The translations under genes were made by a program, and so were the position numbers. The notes below the pieces were generated by a model. It was not told the origin of the DNA. It did not search any database and saw nothing but the letters and a program-made list of their open reading frames with translations. A stretch of DNA of 64,000 nucleotides, from contig CAXTAT010000023.1 in NCBI GenBank assembly GCA_964242415.1, forward strand, positions 28,833-92,832. Reading direction: 5' to 3'. Within the stretch, counting starts at the first letter, position 1. Every line of letters begins with the position of its first letter. The stretch is from DASWOJ01 sp964242415. GTDB taxonomy: Bacteria; Pseudomonadota; Alphaproteobacteria; Acetobacterales; Acetobacteraceae. This document shows, piece by piece, positions 28,420 through 37,008 of the stretch.

Positions 28420-29271
28420 ATGAAGCCAATCTCGTTGGTCGATGCTTTCCCCAATCGCCTGCGCACGGCGGGAACCGCCCGACGCGCCTGGTGGCGCGCG
28501 GCAACGGCGACGGTGGCCTTCGCCGCCCTGGCGAGCGCTCCGCACCAGGCCCTTGCGATCCTATCGCCGATCCACGAATGGACGTTCGACGATGGCACGG
28601 CACTCGACGTCGTTGGCAACCTGAATGGCACGCTGAATGGCGATGCGACGATCGCAAACGGACAACTGGTGCTTGACGGCAGCCACGCAAACGGTGGCGC
28701 TTATATGTCAACCGCCTTCGACACCGTATCGCTTTCCACGATGACGCTTGTTTCGTGGGTGTCGCTCGGCACTCTGGCTCAAGGTGGAGGAAGCGCCCTG
28801 TCGGTGGTCGATGGGTCCCAGGCCTTCAATTCGATCGATTACGCCGAAGCGACGCCTAACCAATGGATTGCCGGCAGCGATTACTTCAATCGGACCCAGC
28901 CCAACAATGGCGGGGCGGCGGTCAGCGATACCGGTGAGCACATGCTGGCGATCACCTATGATGCAAGCGGCACCGTCGAGCTTTATCTGGACGGGGCTTT
29001 CTATGCCAACGGCGGCACCTACTCAGCGTTTACCTTGGCCAATCCGCAATACATGGTTGGCCTGCGCCATCCTGCCTCAGAGCCTGGCAATGGGTTGCTG
29101 ACCGGCAGCATCGACATGGCCAGTGTTTACGCCAGCGCGCTGTCGGCTGGTGATGTGGCGACGCTTTATAGCGAAGGGGCCGGATCGTCTCCAATCCCTG
29201 AGCCTGCCTCGGCCGCAGTTGTCGCTGCCGCGTTTGGGTTGCTGTGCCTCTCGCGGCGCAGGCGAGCATAG
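28420..29271 (+). CDS. LamG-like exported protein with PEP-CTERM sorting signal
   Basis: A 283-residue secreted protein. A long N-terminal signal region (RR at 21-22, hydrophobic 29-40, likely cleavage after ALA near 46) is followed by a concanavalin-like/LamG jelly-roll domain (about 50-255; HEWTFDDGTALDVVG at its start, VELYLDGAFYANGG later). The C-terminus is a textbook PEP-CTERM: PIPEPAS at 258-264, a hydrophobic helix, then RRRR. Such proteins are processed by an exosortase (EpsH) and are usually tied to exopolysaccharide. No exosortase is in the window. A glycan-binding surface role is likely; the ligand is unknown. Confidence 0.87.
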   Translation: MKPISLVDAFPNRLRTAGTARRAWWRAATATVAFAALASAPHQALAILSPIHEWTFDDGTALDVVGNLNGTLNGDATIANGQLVLDGSHANGGAYMSTAFDTVSLSTMTLVSWVSLGTLAQGGGSALSVVDGSQAFNSIDYAEATPNQWIAGSDYFNRTQPNNGGAAVSDTGEHMLAITYDASGTVELYLDGAFYANGGTYSAFTLANPQYMVGLRHPASEPGNGLLTGSIDMASVYASALSAGDVATLYSEGAGSSPIPEPASAAVVAAAFGLLCLSRRRRA

Positions 29272-29443
29272 ACGGCCCGCCGGCGGACGGCTTCGGCAGC
29301 GAAGGTCCTGCCTGGGCCAAAGGCAACTCCGCGTGAGAGCCGCCAAGCCCCGGCCTGGCCGCAGATAAACCCCTGAGGCTGCCCTTGCCGCAACCCGATC
29401 CGGTTCGCCCCGATCCGGCCCGCAGCGCAAAATGCGCGCGGGC

Positions 29444-30559
29444 CTACCCGGCCGTCGTGCTGCGATCGGGCTGCACTGCCGTTCCCGGCCGCACCATCGG
29501 CGCGATCAGGTGCCATGCGATCAGTACTGGCTCCAGCAGCGCCAGGCCGATCAGCGTGCCGGTCAGCCGATCAACCGCCGGGGCGATGGCAGCGTCGGCA
29601 TAGCTGTCGGGCACCAGGGTCACGAGGATGGCCAGCGTGAACTGGGTCCCGACATAGGTGACCGAGTGGCTGCCGTTCTCGATGTGGCGGCCAACCAGCA
29701 CGCCGGCAACCGTGCCCGCGATCAGCACGGCGGCGTTGCCATGCGCGGCATAAAGGAAAACGCCGGCCAGCGCGCTTCCGGCGACGCAGCCGGCGACGCG
29801 CTGCACCAGCTTGCGGCTGACCGGCGCCAGCCCGCCGGCACCCAGGCTGCTGACGGGAACCAGCATCGCCGCCATGATGCTGACCGCGCTCTGGGCGAGT
29901 TCGCGGGTTGCAAACATCGACCATAGGGCCGGCAGCAGCGCCAGGGCGACGGCGGCCTGGGCGGCATGGCGCAGCGCATGGGGGTGCCAGCCGATTCGCC
30001 GCGCCGGCGCCATGCGGGTGCCGGGCCAGCGGCGGCGCAGGGTCAGCGTCGAGAGCGTGCTGACCGCCACGCACGCCGCAGTGCCCGCCGCGACCTCCAG
30101 CAGGCGCGTCGTGACGAAGGCGGCGATGTCCTCGCCGGGGTGCTCCAGCTTGTCGAGCAGGATCATCTCGAAGGTGAGGCCGGCGAACAGCCAGGCGTAG
30201 GCGCGGCGGCCGGTCAGGGCGCCGTACATCGTGATGCCGCCCGCCGCCGCGCAGCTCAGCGTCGATAGGGGCCAGGAGAGGTGGACGGCCGGTGCCAACA
30301 GCAGCGCCAGCCCGGCGCCGACCGCGGTTCCCAGCACCCGCAGGGCGCCCCGCAGCAGGCTGTCCGACACGTGGCCGCGCATGACCATGTATCCGGAGAA
30401 CGCGGCCCACGCGACGTTCTGGGCATTGATCAAGTGGGCCAGCGCGATGGCGAGCAGGACGGACAACACGCATTCGAGGTCATCGACGACGCGGGGTGCC
30501 CGGCCATATAGCCAGCGCCGGACGCCGCCGAGTGCGGCGGCATCGCTCGACTCACTCAT
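29444..30559 (-). CDS. FUSC-family inner-membrane protein
   Basis: Integral membrane protein of the FUSC/AaeB-like family, associated with efflux of aromatic acids or similar solutes. From the ATG at 30559 it has 371 residues with two clusters of hydrophobic helices (about 30-150 and 215-350) around a polar middle, the duplicated FUSC layout. The frame runs back to 30733, but that part translates the dispersed repeat and is not coding. An ATG at 30625 (393 residues) is a second option. No membrane fusion protein partner is adjacent. Confidence 0.75.
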   Translation of the reverse strand: MSESSDAAALGGVRRWLYGRAPRVVDDLECVLSVLLAIALAHLINAQNVAWAAFSGYMVMRGHVSDSLLRGALRVLGTAVGAGLALLLAPAVHLSWPLSTLSCAAAGGITMYGALTGRRAYAWLFAGLTFEMILLDKLEHPGEDIAAFVTTRLLEVAAGTAACVAVSTLSTLTLRRRWPGTRMAPARRIGWHPHALRHAAQAAVALALLPALWSMFATRELAQSAVSIMAAMLVPVSSLGAGGLAPVSRKLVQRVAGCVAGSALAGVFLYAAHGNAAVLIAGTVAGVLVGRHIENGSHSVTYVGTQFTLAILVTLVPDSYADAAIAPAVDRLTGTLIGLALLEPVLIAWHLIAPMVRPGTAVQPDRSTTAG

Positions 30560-30650
30560 CTGGAACCAACCGCGATCAATGCGGCCGGCCCAGTCCGGAG
30601 GCGCGTTGCCATCGTGAGCGGCCATCGAAGGACCGCCCGCATGCCTGATC

Positions 30651-30722
30651 GGCAATCCAGGCGGCAAGGACGGTGCCCGCCCTCCTGGATTGCCACGCCG
30701 CAAGCGCGGCTCGCAATGACGG
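30651..30722. repeat. Second dispersed repeat family, copy 2
   Basis: ggcaatccagg ... cctggattgcc inverted repeat plus a second stem (ccgcaagcgcgg) and the ending tcgcaatgacgg. Same orientation as copy 1 at 27763-27840, so the two bracket the PEP-CTERM and FUSC genes as direct repeats about 2.9 kb apart. Confidence 0.8.
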
Positions 30723-30768
30723 TACGCCGGCACGGATCATGCCCCAGGGGGGTTGGCCTCGGCAGCGT

Positions 30769-33387
30769 TCAGGCAACGGCTTGCATGTCCTTCAGCGACA
30801 TTGCGGCCTCGACCACGTCCGGCTCGTCCGGCAGGCGGCGGATGGTGAAGCCCATGCGGCGCATGAACGCCAGCATCGGCCGGTTCTCCGTCAGCACCTG
30901 ACCGGTGATGTCCGTCATGCCCTGGGACCGCCCCCAGTCCATCACCCGCTGCATCAGCCGCCGGGCCAGGCCGCAGCCCTTCATGGACGGCTCGACCAGC
31001 ACGGCGAACTCGCCCGTCGTGGTATAGGGCTCGCGCACCAGTCGGCAGACACCCACGGTCTCCCCGGTCGCCTCCCGCTCGGCGACGAAGGCCATCTCGC
31101 GGTCGTAATCCACCTGGGTCATGCGGGCGACCTGCTCGGGGGACAGGGCGCGCAACATGCTGAAGAAGCGGTAGCGGATGTCCTCCGGCGTCAGGCGGCT
31201 GAACAGGGCGGCGTGCGCCTCGGCGTCCTCGGGGCGGATCGGGCGGATGACCAGGGTTTCGCCCTTGGCGGTCCAGTGCTCGATCAGCTCCGCCGGATAG
31301 GGGGTTATGGCGAGGAGGCCGGCCTGCCCGGCGGGACGCAGGGCGATCCAGGCGTCGCCGACCGAAACCCCGTCCGCGTCGGCAAACACCGGGTTCAGGT
31401 CCAGCTCGGCGATCTCCGGGAAATCGACGATAAGCTGGCTGACGCGCACCAGGGCGTCGGCCACCGCGGTCCGGTCGGCGGCGGGCTGCTCGTGCAGCTC
31501 GGCCAGGGTGCTGGCGGCGCGGGTGCGGGCGATCAGGCTCTCGGCCAAGGTCAGGTTCAGCGGCGGCAGGTCCATCGCCACGTCGTTCAGGATGTCGGCC
31601 GCGCTGCCGCCGCTGCCGAAGGCGATGGCCGGGCCGAACAGCAGGTCGTCGCCGACGCCGATGCGCAGCTCGCGGGCGCGGCCGACCTGGCGCTGCACCA
31701 GGAAGCCCTCGGCCAGGCCGTCCAGCCCCAGGCGGACCCGGCGGCTGTCCAGTTGCTGCGCGGCCAGTTGGACGGCGGCGCCGTTGACCAGGTCGAGCAG
31801 CACGCCGCCGGGGCCGCCGGGCCGGGGCGGGCCGCGGCGGCGCAGCTTCACCACGGCGGGGAAGCCCAGCATCTCGGCGGCGGTGCCGGCGTCCTCGGCC
31901 GACATGGCGGGGCGGCTGGGCACGACGGGGATGCCGTAGGCGGACAGCGCCTGCAATGCCTCGTCTTGCAGCAGCCCGGTCCGGCCCTCGGCGCGCACCC
32001 GGGCGAACAGGCGGCGCACGGCGGATCGGTCGGGCGCCAGGGACAGCACGGTGCTGGCCGGCAGCTCGCGCGCGGCGGCGCGGGCGCGGCGCTGCTCCAC
32101 GAGCTGGGCGAAGCCGCGCATGGCTTGCTCGGGGGTGGCGAACACCGGGATGCCAGCCGCCGCCAGGGTGTGCCGGTGGGCGGCGCCGGTGGTCTCGCCA
32201 AGCACGCAGGCCAGCAACGAGACCTTCATGCTGGGCAGGCAGGCCGCCAGGGCGGCGATGGCGGCGGCATCGCCAGGCCCGTTCGGCGCCATGACGACGA
32301 CGACGCCGCCGACCTCGGGCGCGGCGGACAGCATCGCGGCGGTCTCGGCCAGGCGGATTGCATGGTCGGCGCCGGTCCAGACCAGGCCCGCGTCGGGTGG
32401 ACCCGGCGGCAGGTTGAGGCGCAACACCTCCTGCGTGGCCGGCGCCAGCGCCGCCAGCGGGATGCCGAGCGTCAGCGCGGTGTCGGCGGCAAGCTGGGCG
32501 GGGCCGATGGCGTTGTGGACGATGGCCACCGACTCGTGGCGGGGCGGGCGGGCGCGGGTCAGCGTCTCGGCCGCGGCGAGCAGGTCGGCCAGGCGCTCCA
32601 CCCGCACGACGCCGGCGCGGCGCAGGGCGGCGTTGAACACCTGGTCGGCCCGGCCCGTCGGGTCCGACAGCCGGCCGCCGGCATGGATGGCGACCACGGG
32701 CCGCAGCCGGGCGGCGGCGCGGGCGGCGGACAGGAAGCGACGGCGGTCGGTGATGCCGCGGATGTCCAGCAGGATTGCCCCGGTGTCGGGGTCGCGGGAC
32801 AGCCAGTCCAGCACGGCGCCGAAGCCGAGGTCGGCGTTGCCCCCGGTGCCGATCAGGGTGCTGAACCCGACGCCGTTCGGCTCCGCCCAGTCCAGCACGG
32901 TCCGGCACAGCGCCGCCGATTGCGACACCAGCGCCACCTTGCCCGCCCGCGGCTGCAAGTGCCCGGTGGAGGCGTTCAGGCCAATGGCGGGGACGATCAG
33001 GCCAAAGCTGCTGGGACCGAGCACCCGGACTCCCGCGGCACGGCCGGCGGCCAGCAGGTCGGCGGTCGGCGTCAGGCAGGCCGCGGCGAAGGTTCCACGG
33101 GCGGCCAGGGCCAGCAGTGCCGGCGCCACGCCCTCGGGACCGGTCGCGATCACCGCGAGGTCCGGCGCTACCGGCAGCGTTGCCACGTCGGGGTAGGCCA
33201 GCACGCCGCCGGCTGCGCCGCCGCCGGGCAGCACCGGCAGGATCGCACCCTTGAACCCGGCGCCAAGCAGGTTGGCCATCACCTGCTTGCCCAGGGCCGT
33301 ATCGACCCCCAAGACCGCGACCGACTCTGGACGGAACAGCTTGCTTGGGCTGAAGCGTCCGACGCTTGCAGGCCTAATTAGCGGCAT
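30769..33387 (-). CDS. Pat-like protein: NDP-forming acyl-CoA synthetase domains plus C-terminal GNAT acetyltransferase
   Basis: An 872-residue multidomain protein. In order: CoA-binding Rossmann domain (about 15-140), succinyl-CoA-ligase-like domain (VALVSQSAALC near 170), ATP-grasp domain (about 475-690) and a GNAT domain (about 695-860). The GNAT part has ETLVIRPIRPEDAEAHAALF, then EFAVLVEPSMKGCGLARRLMQ with the CoA loop. This is the Pat/PatZ (YfiQ) architecture, whose members acetylate and inactivate acetyl-CoA synthetase. Where active synthetases have the phosphohistidine (SHTG), this protein reads DPTG (by eye), so the synthetase half is probably sensory. It is monocistronic on the minus strand. 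An acyl-CoA synthetase with residual activity is the alternative. Confidence 0.83.
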   Translation of the reverse strand: MPLIRPASVGRFSPSKLFRPESVAVLGVDTALGKQVMANLLGAGFKGAILPVLPGGGAAGGVLAYPDVATLPVAPDLAVIATGPEGVAPALLALAARGTFAAACLTPTADLLAAGRAAGVRVLGPSSFGLIVPAIGLNASTGHLQPRAGKVALVSQSAALCRTVLDWAEPNGVGFSTLIGTGGNADLGFGAVLDWLSRDPDTGAILLDIRGITDRRRFLSAARAAARLRPVVAIHAGGRLSDPTGRADQVFNAALRRAGVVRVERLADLLAAAETLTRARPPRHESVAIVHNAIGPAQLAADTALTLGIPLAALAPATQEVLRLNLPPGPPDAGLVWTGADHAIRLAETAAMLSAAPEVGGVVVVMAPNGPGDAAAIAALAACLPSMKVSLLACVLGETTGAAHRHTLAAAGIPVFATPEQAMRGFAQLVEQRRARAAARELPASTVLSLAPDRSAVRRLFARVRAEGRTGLLQDEALQALSAYGIPVVPSRPAMSAEDAGTAAEMLGFPAVVKLRRRGPPRPGGPGGVLLDLVNGAAVQLAAQQLDSRRVRLGLDGLAEGFLVQRQVGRARELRIGVGDDLLFGPAIAFGSGGSAADILNDVAMDLPPLNLTLAESLIARTRAASTLAELHEQPAADRTAVADALVRVSQLIVDFPEIAELDLNPVFADADGVSVGDAWIALRPAGQAGLLAITPYPAELIEHWTAKGETLVIRPIRPEDAEAHAALFSRLTPEDIRYRFFSMLRALSPEQVARMTQVDYDREMAFVAEREATGETVGVCRLVREPYTTTGEFAVLVEPSMKGCGLARRLMQRVMDWGRSQGMTDITGQVLTENRPMLAFMRRMGFTIRRLPDEPDVVEAAMSLKDMQAVA

Positions 33388-33736
33388 TGGGGTCCAGACT
33401 CATTGTGCAGTGCAGCATAGCATAGAGTGGGTTGTCACGGCTGCGCAAACACCCCCACGGCACGGGAACGTTATGGGGCCGGACGGCTGCATACAACGCC
33501 AGGCCGCACTGGCTCCTTGCCCCTCCGGGCAGGGCAATCGCATATGCCATGGAGCCACTGCCTGCTCCCTCTCCCCCTATCGGGAGAGGGGGAAGCGGCG
33601 GTTCCTCACGGCGTATGCGATTGTTCTGAGGCGGGCGGACTAGGCCCTTGCGACTTCCCTCACCCCGGCCCTCTCCCGGAGGGAGAGGCAGCAGGCAGCG
33701 GCGTTCGCCCCTGGTTGAGGAGTCGCCGACGGACCT
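33388..33736. other. 349-bp intergenic region holding a repeat pair
   Basis: Between the Pat-like gene and livM. It contains the third inverted pair of the dispersed palindrome and no credible gene. The first about 60 nt (33388-33450) should hold the promoter of the Pat-like gene. The right-hand repeat copy ends about 40 nt from the livM stop and could act as its terminator. Confidence 0.7.
33565..33694. repeat. Dispersed palindromic repeat, inverted pair 3
   Basis: Left copy 33565-33596 (ctctccccctatcgggagag stem without the ccggggtgaggg tail). Right copy 33655-33694 (cctcaccccggcc, then ctctcccggagggagag). About 58 nt lie between them. The right copy is positioned as a terminator for livM on the minus strand. 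Confidence 0.85.
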
Positions 33737-34723
33737 CTACAGCGAAATCCGCAGCTTCGCCGCGATCTCCCCCACGATGCCGCGGCGGAACGCCAGCACG
33801 CACGCCATGAAGATCACCCCCTGCGTCACCGTCACCCACGACCCGGCGCCGGCCAGCGCGTTCTCGGTCCAGACGATGATCCCCGCGCCCACCACGGGTC
33901 CGAAGATGGTCCCCATGCCGCCCAGCAACGCCATCAGCACCACCTCACCGGAAAAGGCGTAGTGCACGTTGGTCAGCGTGGCGATGCCGAACACCAGCGC
34001 GTTGGTGCCGCCCGCGATGCCCGCGATGGCCGTGCTGAGCACGAAGGCGATCAGCTTGTAATCGTCGGTGCGGTAGCCCAGCGAGGTCGCCCGCGGCTCG
34101 TTCTCGCGGATCGCCTTCAGCACCTGGCCGAACGGCGAGTGCACGATCCGGTGGATCAGCAGGAAGCACAGCATGAACACCACGGCGACCAGCCCATACA
34201 TCGCCATGTCGGACTGCATGGAGAACACGCCGAACACCGCCCCGCGCGGCACCTGCTGGATGCCGTCCTCGCCGCCGGTGAACGGCGCCTGCAGGCAGAA
34301 GAAGTATACCATCTGCGCCAGCGCCAGCGTGATCATGGCGAAGTAGATGCCCTGCCGCCGGATCGCCAGCCAGCCGAACACCACGCCCAGCGCCGCACCG
34401 GCCGCGCCGCCCGCCAGGATCGCCACCTCGGGCGTCAGGTGCCAGTTCTTCGCCGTCCAGGCGCTGACGTACGCCCCCATGCCGAAGAACGCCGCGTGGC
34501 CGAAGCTCATCAGCCCCACGAACCCGATCAGCAGGTTGAAGGCGCAGGCGAACAGCGCGAAGCACAGCAGCCGCATCAGGAACACGGGATAGATGAACCA
34601 AGGGCAGGCCACGATCAGCCCCACCAGCAGCAGCAGCGCCCAGGCCTGCGCGCTGCTGAACCCCAGCAGGTTGAACGGGCGCCGGGCGGGCGCGGCGACG
34701 GGATTGACTGTGGTGACGCTCAT
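33737..34723 (-). CDS. livM: Branched-chain amino acid-type ABC transporter permease LivM
   Basis: Inner-membrane permease of the hydrophobic amino acid uptake (HAAT) family. The 328-residue polytopic protein has the LivM signature NLLIGFVGLMSFGHAAFFGMG near residue 65 and the coupling-loop motif RENEPRATSLGY near 215, which contacts the ATPases. It is last gene of the cluster and starts 1 nt after the livH stop. Substrates could be amino acids, amides or short carboxylates. Confidence 0.9.
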   Translation of the reverse strand: MSVTTVNPVAAPARRPFNLLGFSSAQAWALLLLVGLIVACPWFIYPVFLMRLLCFALFACAFNLLIGFVGLMSFGHAAFFGMGAYVSAWTAKNWHLTPEVAILAGGAAGAALGVVFGWLAIRRQGIYFAMITLALAQMVYFFCLQAPFTGGEDGIQQVPRGAVFGVFSMQSDMAMYGLVAVVFMLCFLLIHRIVHSPFGQVLKAIRENEPRATSLGYRTDDYKLIAFVLSTAIAGIAGGTNALVFGIATLTNVHYAFSGEVVLMALLGGMGTIFGPVVGAGIIVWTENALAGAGSWVTVTQGVIFMACVLAFRRGIVGEIAAKLRISL

Positions 34724-34724
34724 G

Positions 34725-35774
34725 TCAGGCCGCCTTTCCGAACAGCCCGGCAGGCCGGGCCAGCAGCACGATGACCATGACGACGAAGATCACCGTCGCC
34801 GAGGCCTGCGGATAGTAAACCTTGGTCAGCCCCTCGACGATGCCAAGCCCGAACCCGGTGACGATGCTGCCCAGGATGCTGCCCATGCCGCCGATCACCA
34901 CGACGGCGAACACGGTAATGATGAAGCTGCTGCCCATGTTGGGGTTCACCGAGTAGATCGGCGCCGCCAGCACGCCCGCGAACGCCGCCAGCGCCACGCC
35001 GCCGGCATAGGTCAGGCTGATCATCCGCGGCACGTTGATGCCGAAGGCCTGCACCAGCCCGGGGTTCTCGGTGGCGGCGCGCAGGCGTGCGCCCAGCGAG
35101 GTCTTCTCGATCAGCAGCCAGGTCAGCAGGCACATGCCCCCGGCCGCGACGACGACCCACAGCCGGTACATCGGCATGAACATGAAGCCGAGGTTCACCG
35201 GCCCCGACAGCGCCGCGGGGATGCGGTACGGCATGCCCGAGCTGCCGAAGGCGTTGCGCGCCAGCCCCTCCAGGATCAGCGCCAGGCCGAAGGTCAGCAG
35301 CAGGCCATACAGGTGGTCCAGCTTGTACAGCCGGCTGATGACCGTCTTCTCCAGCACATAGCCGAACGCGCCGACGATCAGCGGCGCGATCACCAGCGCC
35401 GGCCAGTAGCCGATCGACAGCCAATCCGGCACCGACAGGCCCGGCGAGATCATCGCCAGCCAGGTGTTCGGCGTCGCGATCATCCACGCCACGAAGGCGC
35501 CGAGCATGAACACCGCGCCATGGGCGAAGTTGATGATGTTCAGCATGCCGAAGATGATCGCCAGCCCCAGCGACAGCAGCGCATAGAACGCCCCGTTGAT
35601 CAGCCCCAGCGACAACTGCCCCAGCAGCAGCGGCAGCGGGCGGCGGAAGAACGCGACCAAGTCCACGCCGCCGACGAACTGCAATGCCAGCAGCGCCGCG
35701 ACGATCAGCGCGACGGCGCCGATGGACCGCAGCGGCAGGCGGTCTCCCAGGGGTGCGGCGGTGGTGGCGGACAT
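34725..35774 (-). CDS. livH: Branched-chain amino acid-type ABC transporter permease LivH
   Basis: Partner permease of LivM. At 349 residues it is longer than most LivH proteins (about 290-310), because of an N-terminal extension before LLGQLSLGLINGAFYALLSLGLAIIFG. The LivH motif MLNIINFAHGAVFMLGAF follows, and the coupling segment LGARLRAATENPGLVQAFG is near 230. It starts 4 nt after the binding-protein stop and is tightly spaced with livM. Confidence 0.9.
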   Translation of the reverse strand: MSATTAAPLGDRLPLRSIGAVALIVAALLALQFVGGVDLVAFFRRPLPLLLGQLSLGLINGAFYALLSLGLAIIFGMLNIINFAHGAVFMLGAFVAWMIATPNTWLAMISPGLSVPDWLSIGYWPALVIAPLIVGAFGYVLEKTVISRLYKLDHLYGLLLTFGLALILEGLARNAFGSSGMPYRIPAALSGPVNLGFMFMPMYRLWVVVAAGGMCLLTWLLIEKTSLGARLRAATENPGLVQAFGINVPRMISLTYAGGVALAAFAGVLAAPIYSVNPNMGSSFIITVFAVVVIGGMGSILGSIVTGFGLGIVEGLTKVYYPQASATVIFVVMVIVLLARPAGLFGKAA

Positions 35775-35778
35775 CGCT

Positions 35779-36990
35779 CTAGCTCCTGATCAGCGGGCAG
35801 CCACCCTCGGCCAGCGGCTTCCACGCCTGGTCGGCGGGGGTGGTGGCGACCAGCTTATAGTAGTCCCAGGGGTATTTGCTCTCCGCAGGCGTCTTCACCT
35901 GGAACAGGAAGGACGGGACCATTGCCATCCCGTCCGAGCGGATGCTGCCCTTGCCGAAGGCGTCGTCCTCGGTCGGCATCGCCTTCATCTGCGCGACGAC
36001 CGCCGCACCGTCCAGCGCCGCCGCCGGGCCGCCCAGGGCCTGCACCGCCTTGAGGAAGTGCAGCGCCCCGGCGTAGGAACCGGCATTGTTCATGTTCGGC
36101 GCGATGTTGGGCATCCGCGCCTGGAACCGCTTGGTGAACGCCCGCGTGCCGTCGTTCATGTCCCAGTAGAAGCTCTCGGTCAGGTTCAGGCCCTGCGCCT
36201 GCTCCAGCCCCAGGCCGTGCACGTCGTTGATGTACATCAGCAGGGCGGCGATCTTCATGGTGCTGGTCAGGCCGAACTCGGCGGCCTGCTTGATGCTGTT
36301 GATGGTGTCCGCGCCGGAGTTGGCCAGGCCCAGCACCTTGGCCCCGCTGCTCTGCGCCGACAGCAGGAAGGAGGAGAAGTCCGACGTGCCGGGGAACGGA
36401 TACGGCGATGCCCCGGCGATCTTGCCGCCGGCTGCCTTGACGAACGTGGTGGCGTCGCGCTGCAACTGCTGGCCGAACACGTAGTCGGCGGTAATGAAGT
36501 ACCAGCTATCGCCCCCGGCCTTCACCATCGCGCCCCCGGTCGAGCGCGCCAGCATGTAGGTGTCATACGACCAGTGGATGGTGCAGGGCGTGCACTGGCT
36601 GCCGGTCAGGTCGGACGTCGCAGCACCGCAGTCGAGCAGGATGCGGTTCTTCTCCCGCGCGACGTTGTTGACCGCCAGCGCGACCGAGCTGGTCGGTACG
36701 TCCAGGATGATCGACACGCCGTCCTGGTCGTACCACTGCCGGGCGATCCCCGCGCCGACGTCCGGCTTGTTCTGGTGGTCGGCGAACAGCACCTCGACCG
36801 GGAAGCTGGCGCCGAACTCGGCCACGGCCTGGCGGACGGCGTTGACCGACTGCATGCCGCCGATGTCGCGGTACGGTCCCGACTGGTCGTTCAGCACGCC
36901 GAGCTTCACGACCTTGGATTGGGCGCGGGCCCGGCGGGACGCCATGGGAGCGGCGGCAGCGGCGGCGAGCAGGGTGCGGCGGTTGAGCAT
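35779..36990 (-). CDS. ABC transporter periplasmic substrate-binding protein, paralogue 1
   Basis: Type I periplasmic binding protein of the Leu/Ile/Val family. The ATG at 36990 (403 residues) has GGAGAG 8 nt upstream; a GTG three codons earlier is less likely. The N-terminus NRRTLLAAAAAAPMASRRARAQ looks like a Tat signal ending in ARA-Q. The mature domain begins VVKLGVLNDQSGPYRDIGG, the standard ligand-cleft start. It ends in a GGCPLIRS tail shared with paralogue 2, which lies immediately upstream with a spacer under 20 nt. Confidence 0.88.
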   Translation of the reverse strand: MLNRRTLLAAAAAAPMASRRARAQSKVVKLGVLNDQSGPYRDIGGMQSVNAVRQAVAEFGASFPVEVLFADHQNKPDVGAGIARQWYDQDGVSIILDVPTSSVALAVNNVAREKNRILLDCGAATSDLTGSQCTPCTIHWSYDTYMLARSTGGAMVKAGGDSWYFITADYVFGQQLQRDATTFVKAAGGKIAGASPYPFPGTSDFSSFLLSAQSSGAKVLGLANSGADTINSIKQAAEFGLTSTMKIAALLMYINDVHGLGLEQAQGLNLTESFYWDMNDGTRAFTKRFQARMPNIAPNMNNAGSYAGALHFLKAVQALGGPAAALDGAAVVAQMKAMPTEDDAFGKGSIRSDGMAMVPSFLFQVKTPAESKYPWDYYKLVATTPADQAWKPLAEGGCPLIRS

Positions 36991-37008
36991 GACTTGCACT
37001 CTCCAGGG

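Noticed and set aside
30560..30733. N-terminal extension of the FUSC gene
   Set aside because: Part of it translates the dispersed repeat at 30651-30722. Hydrophobic family-like sequence begins only after the internal starts.
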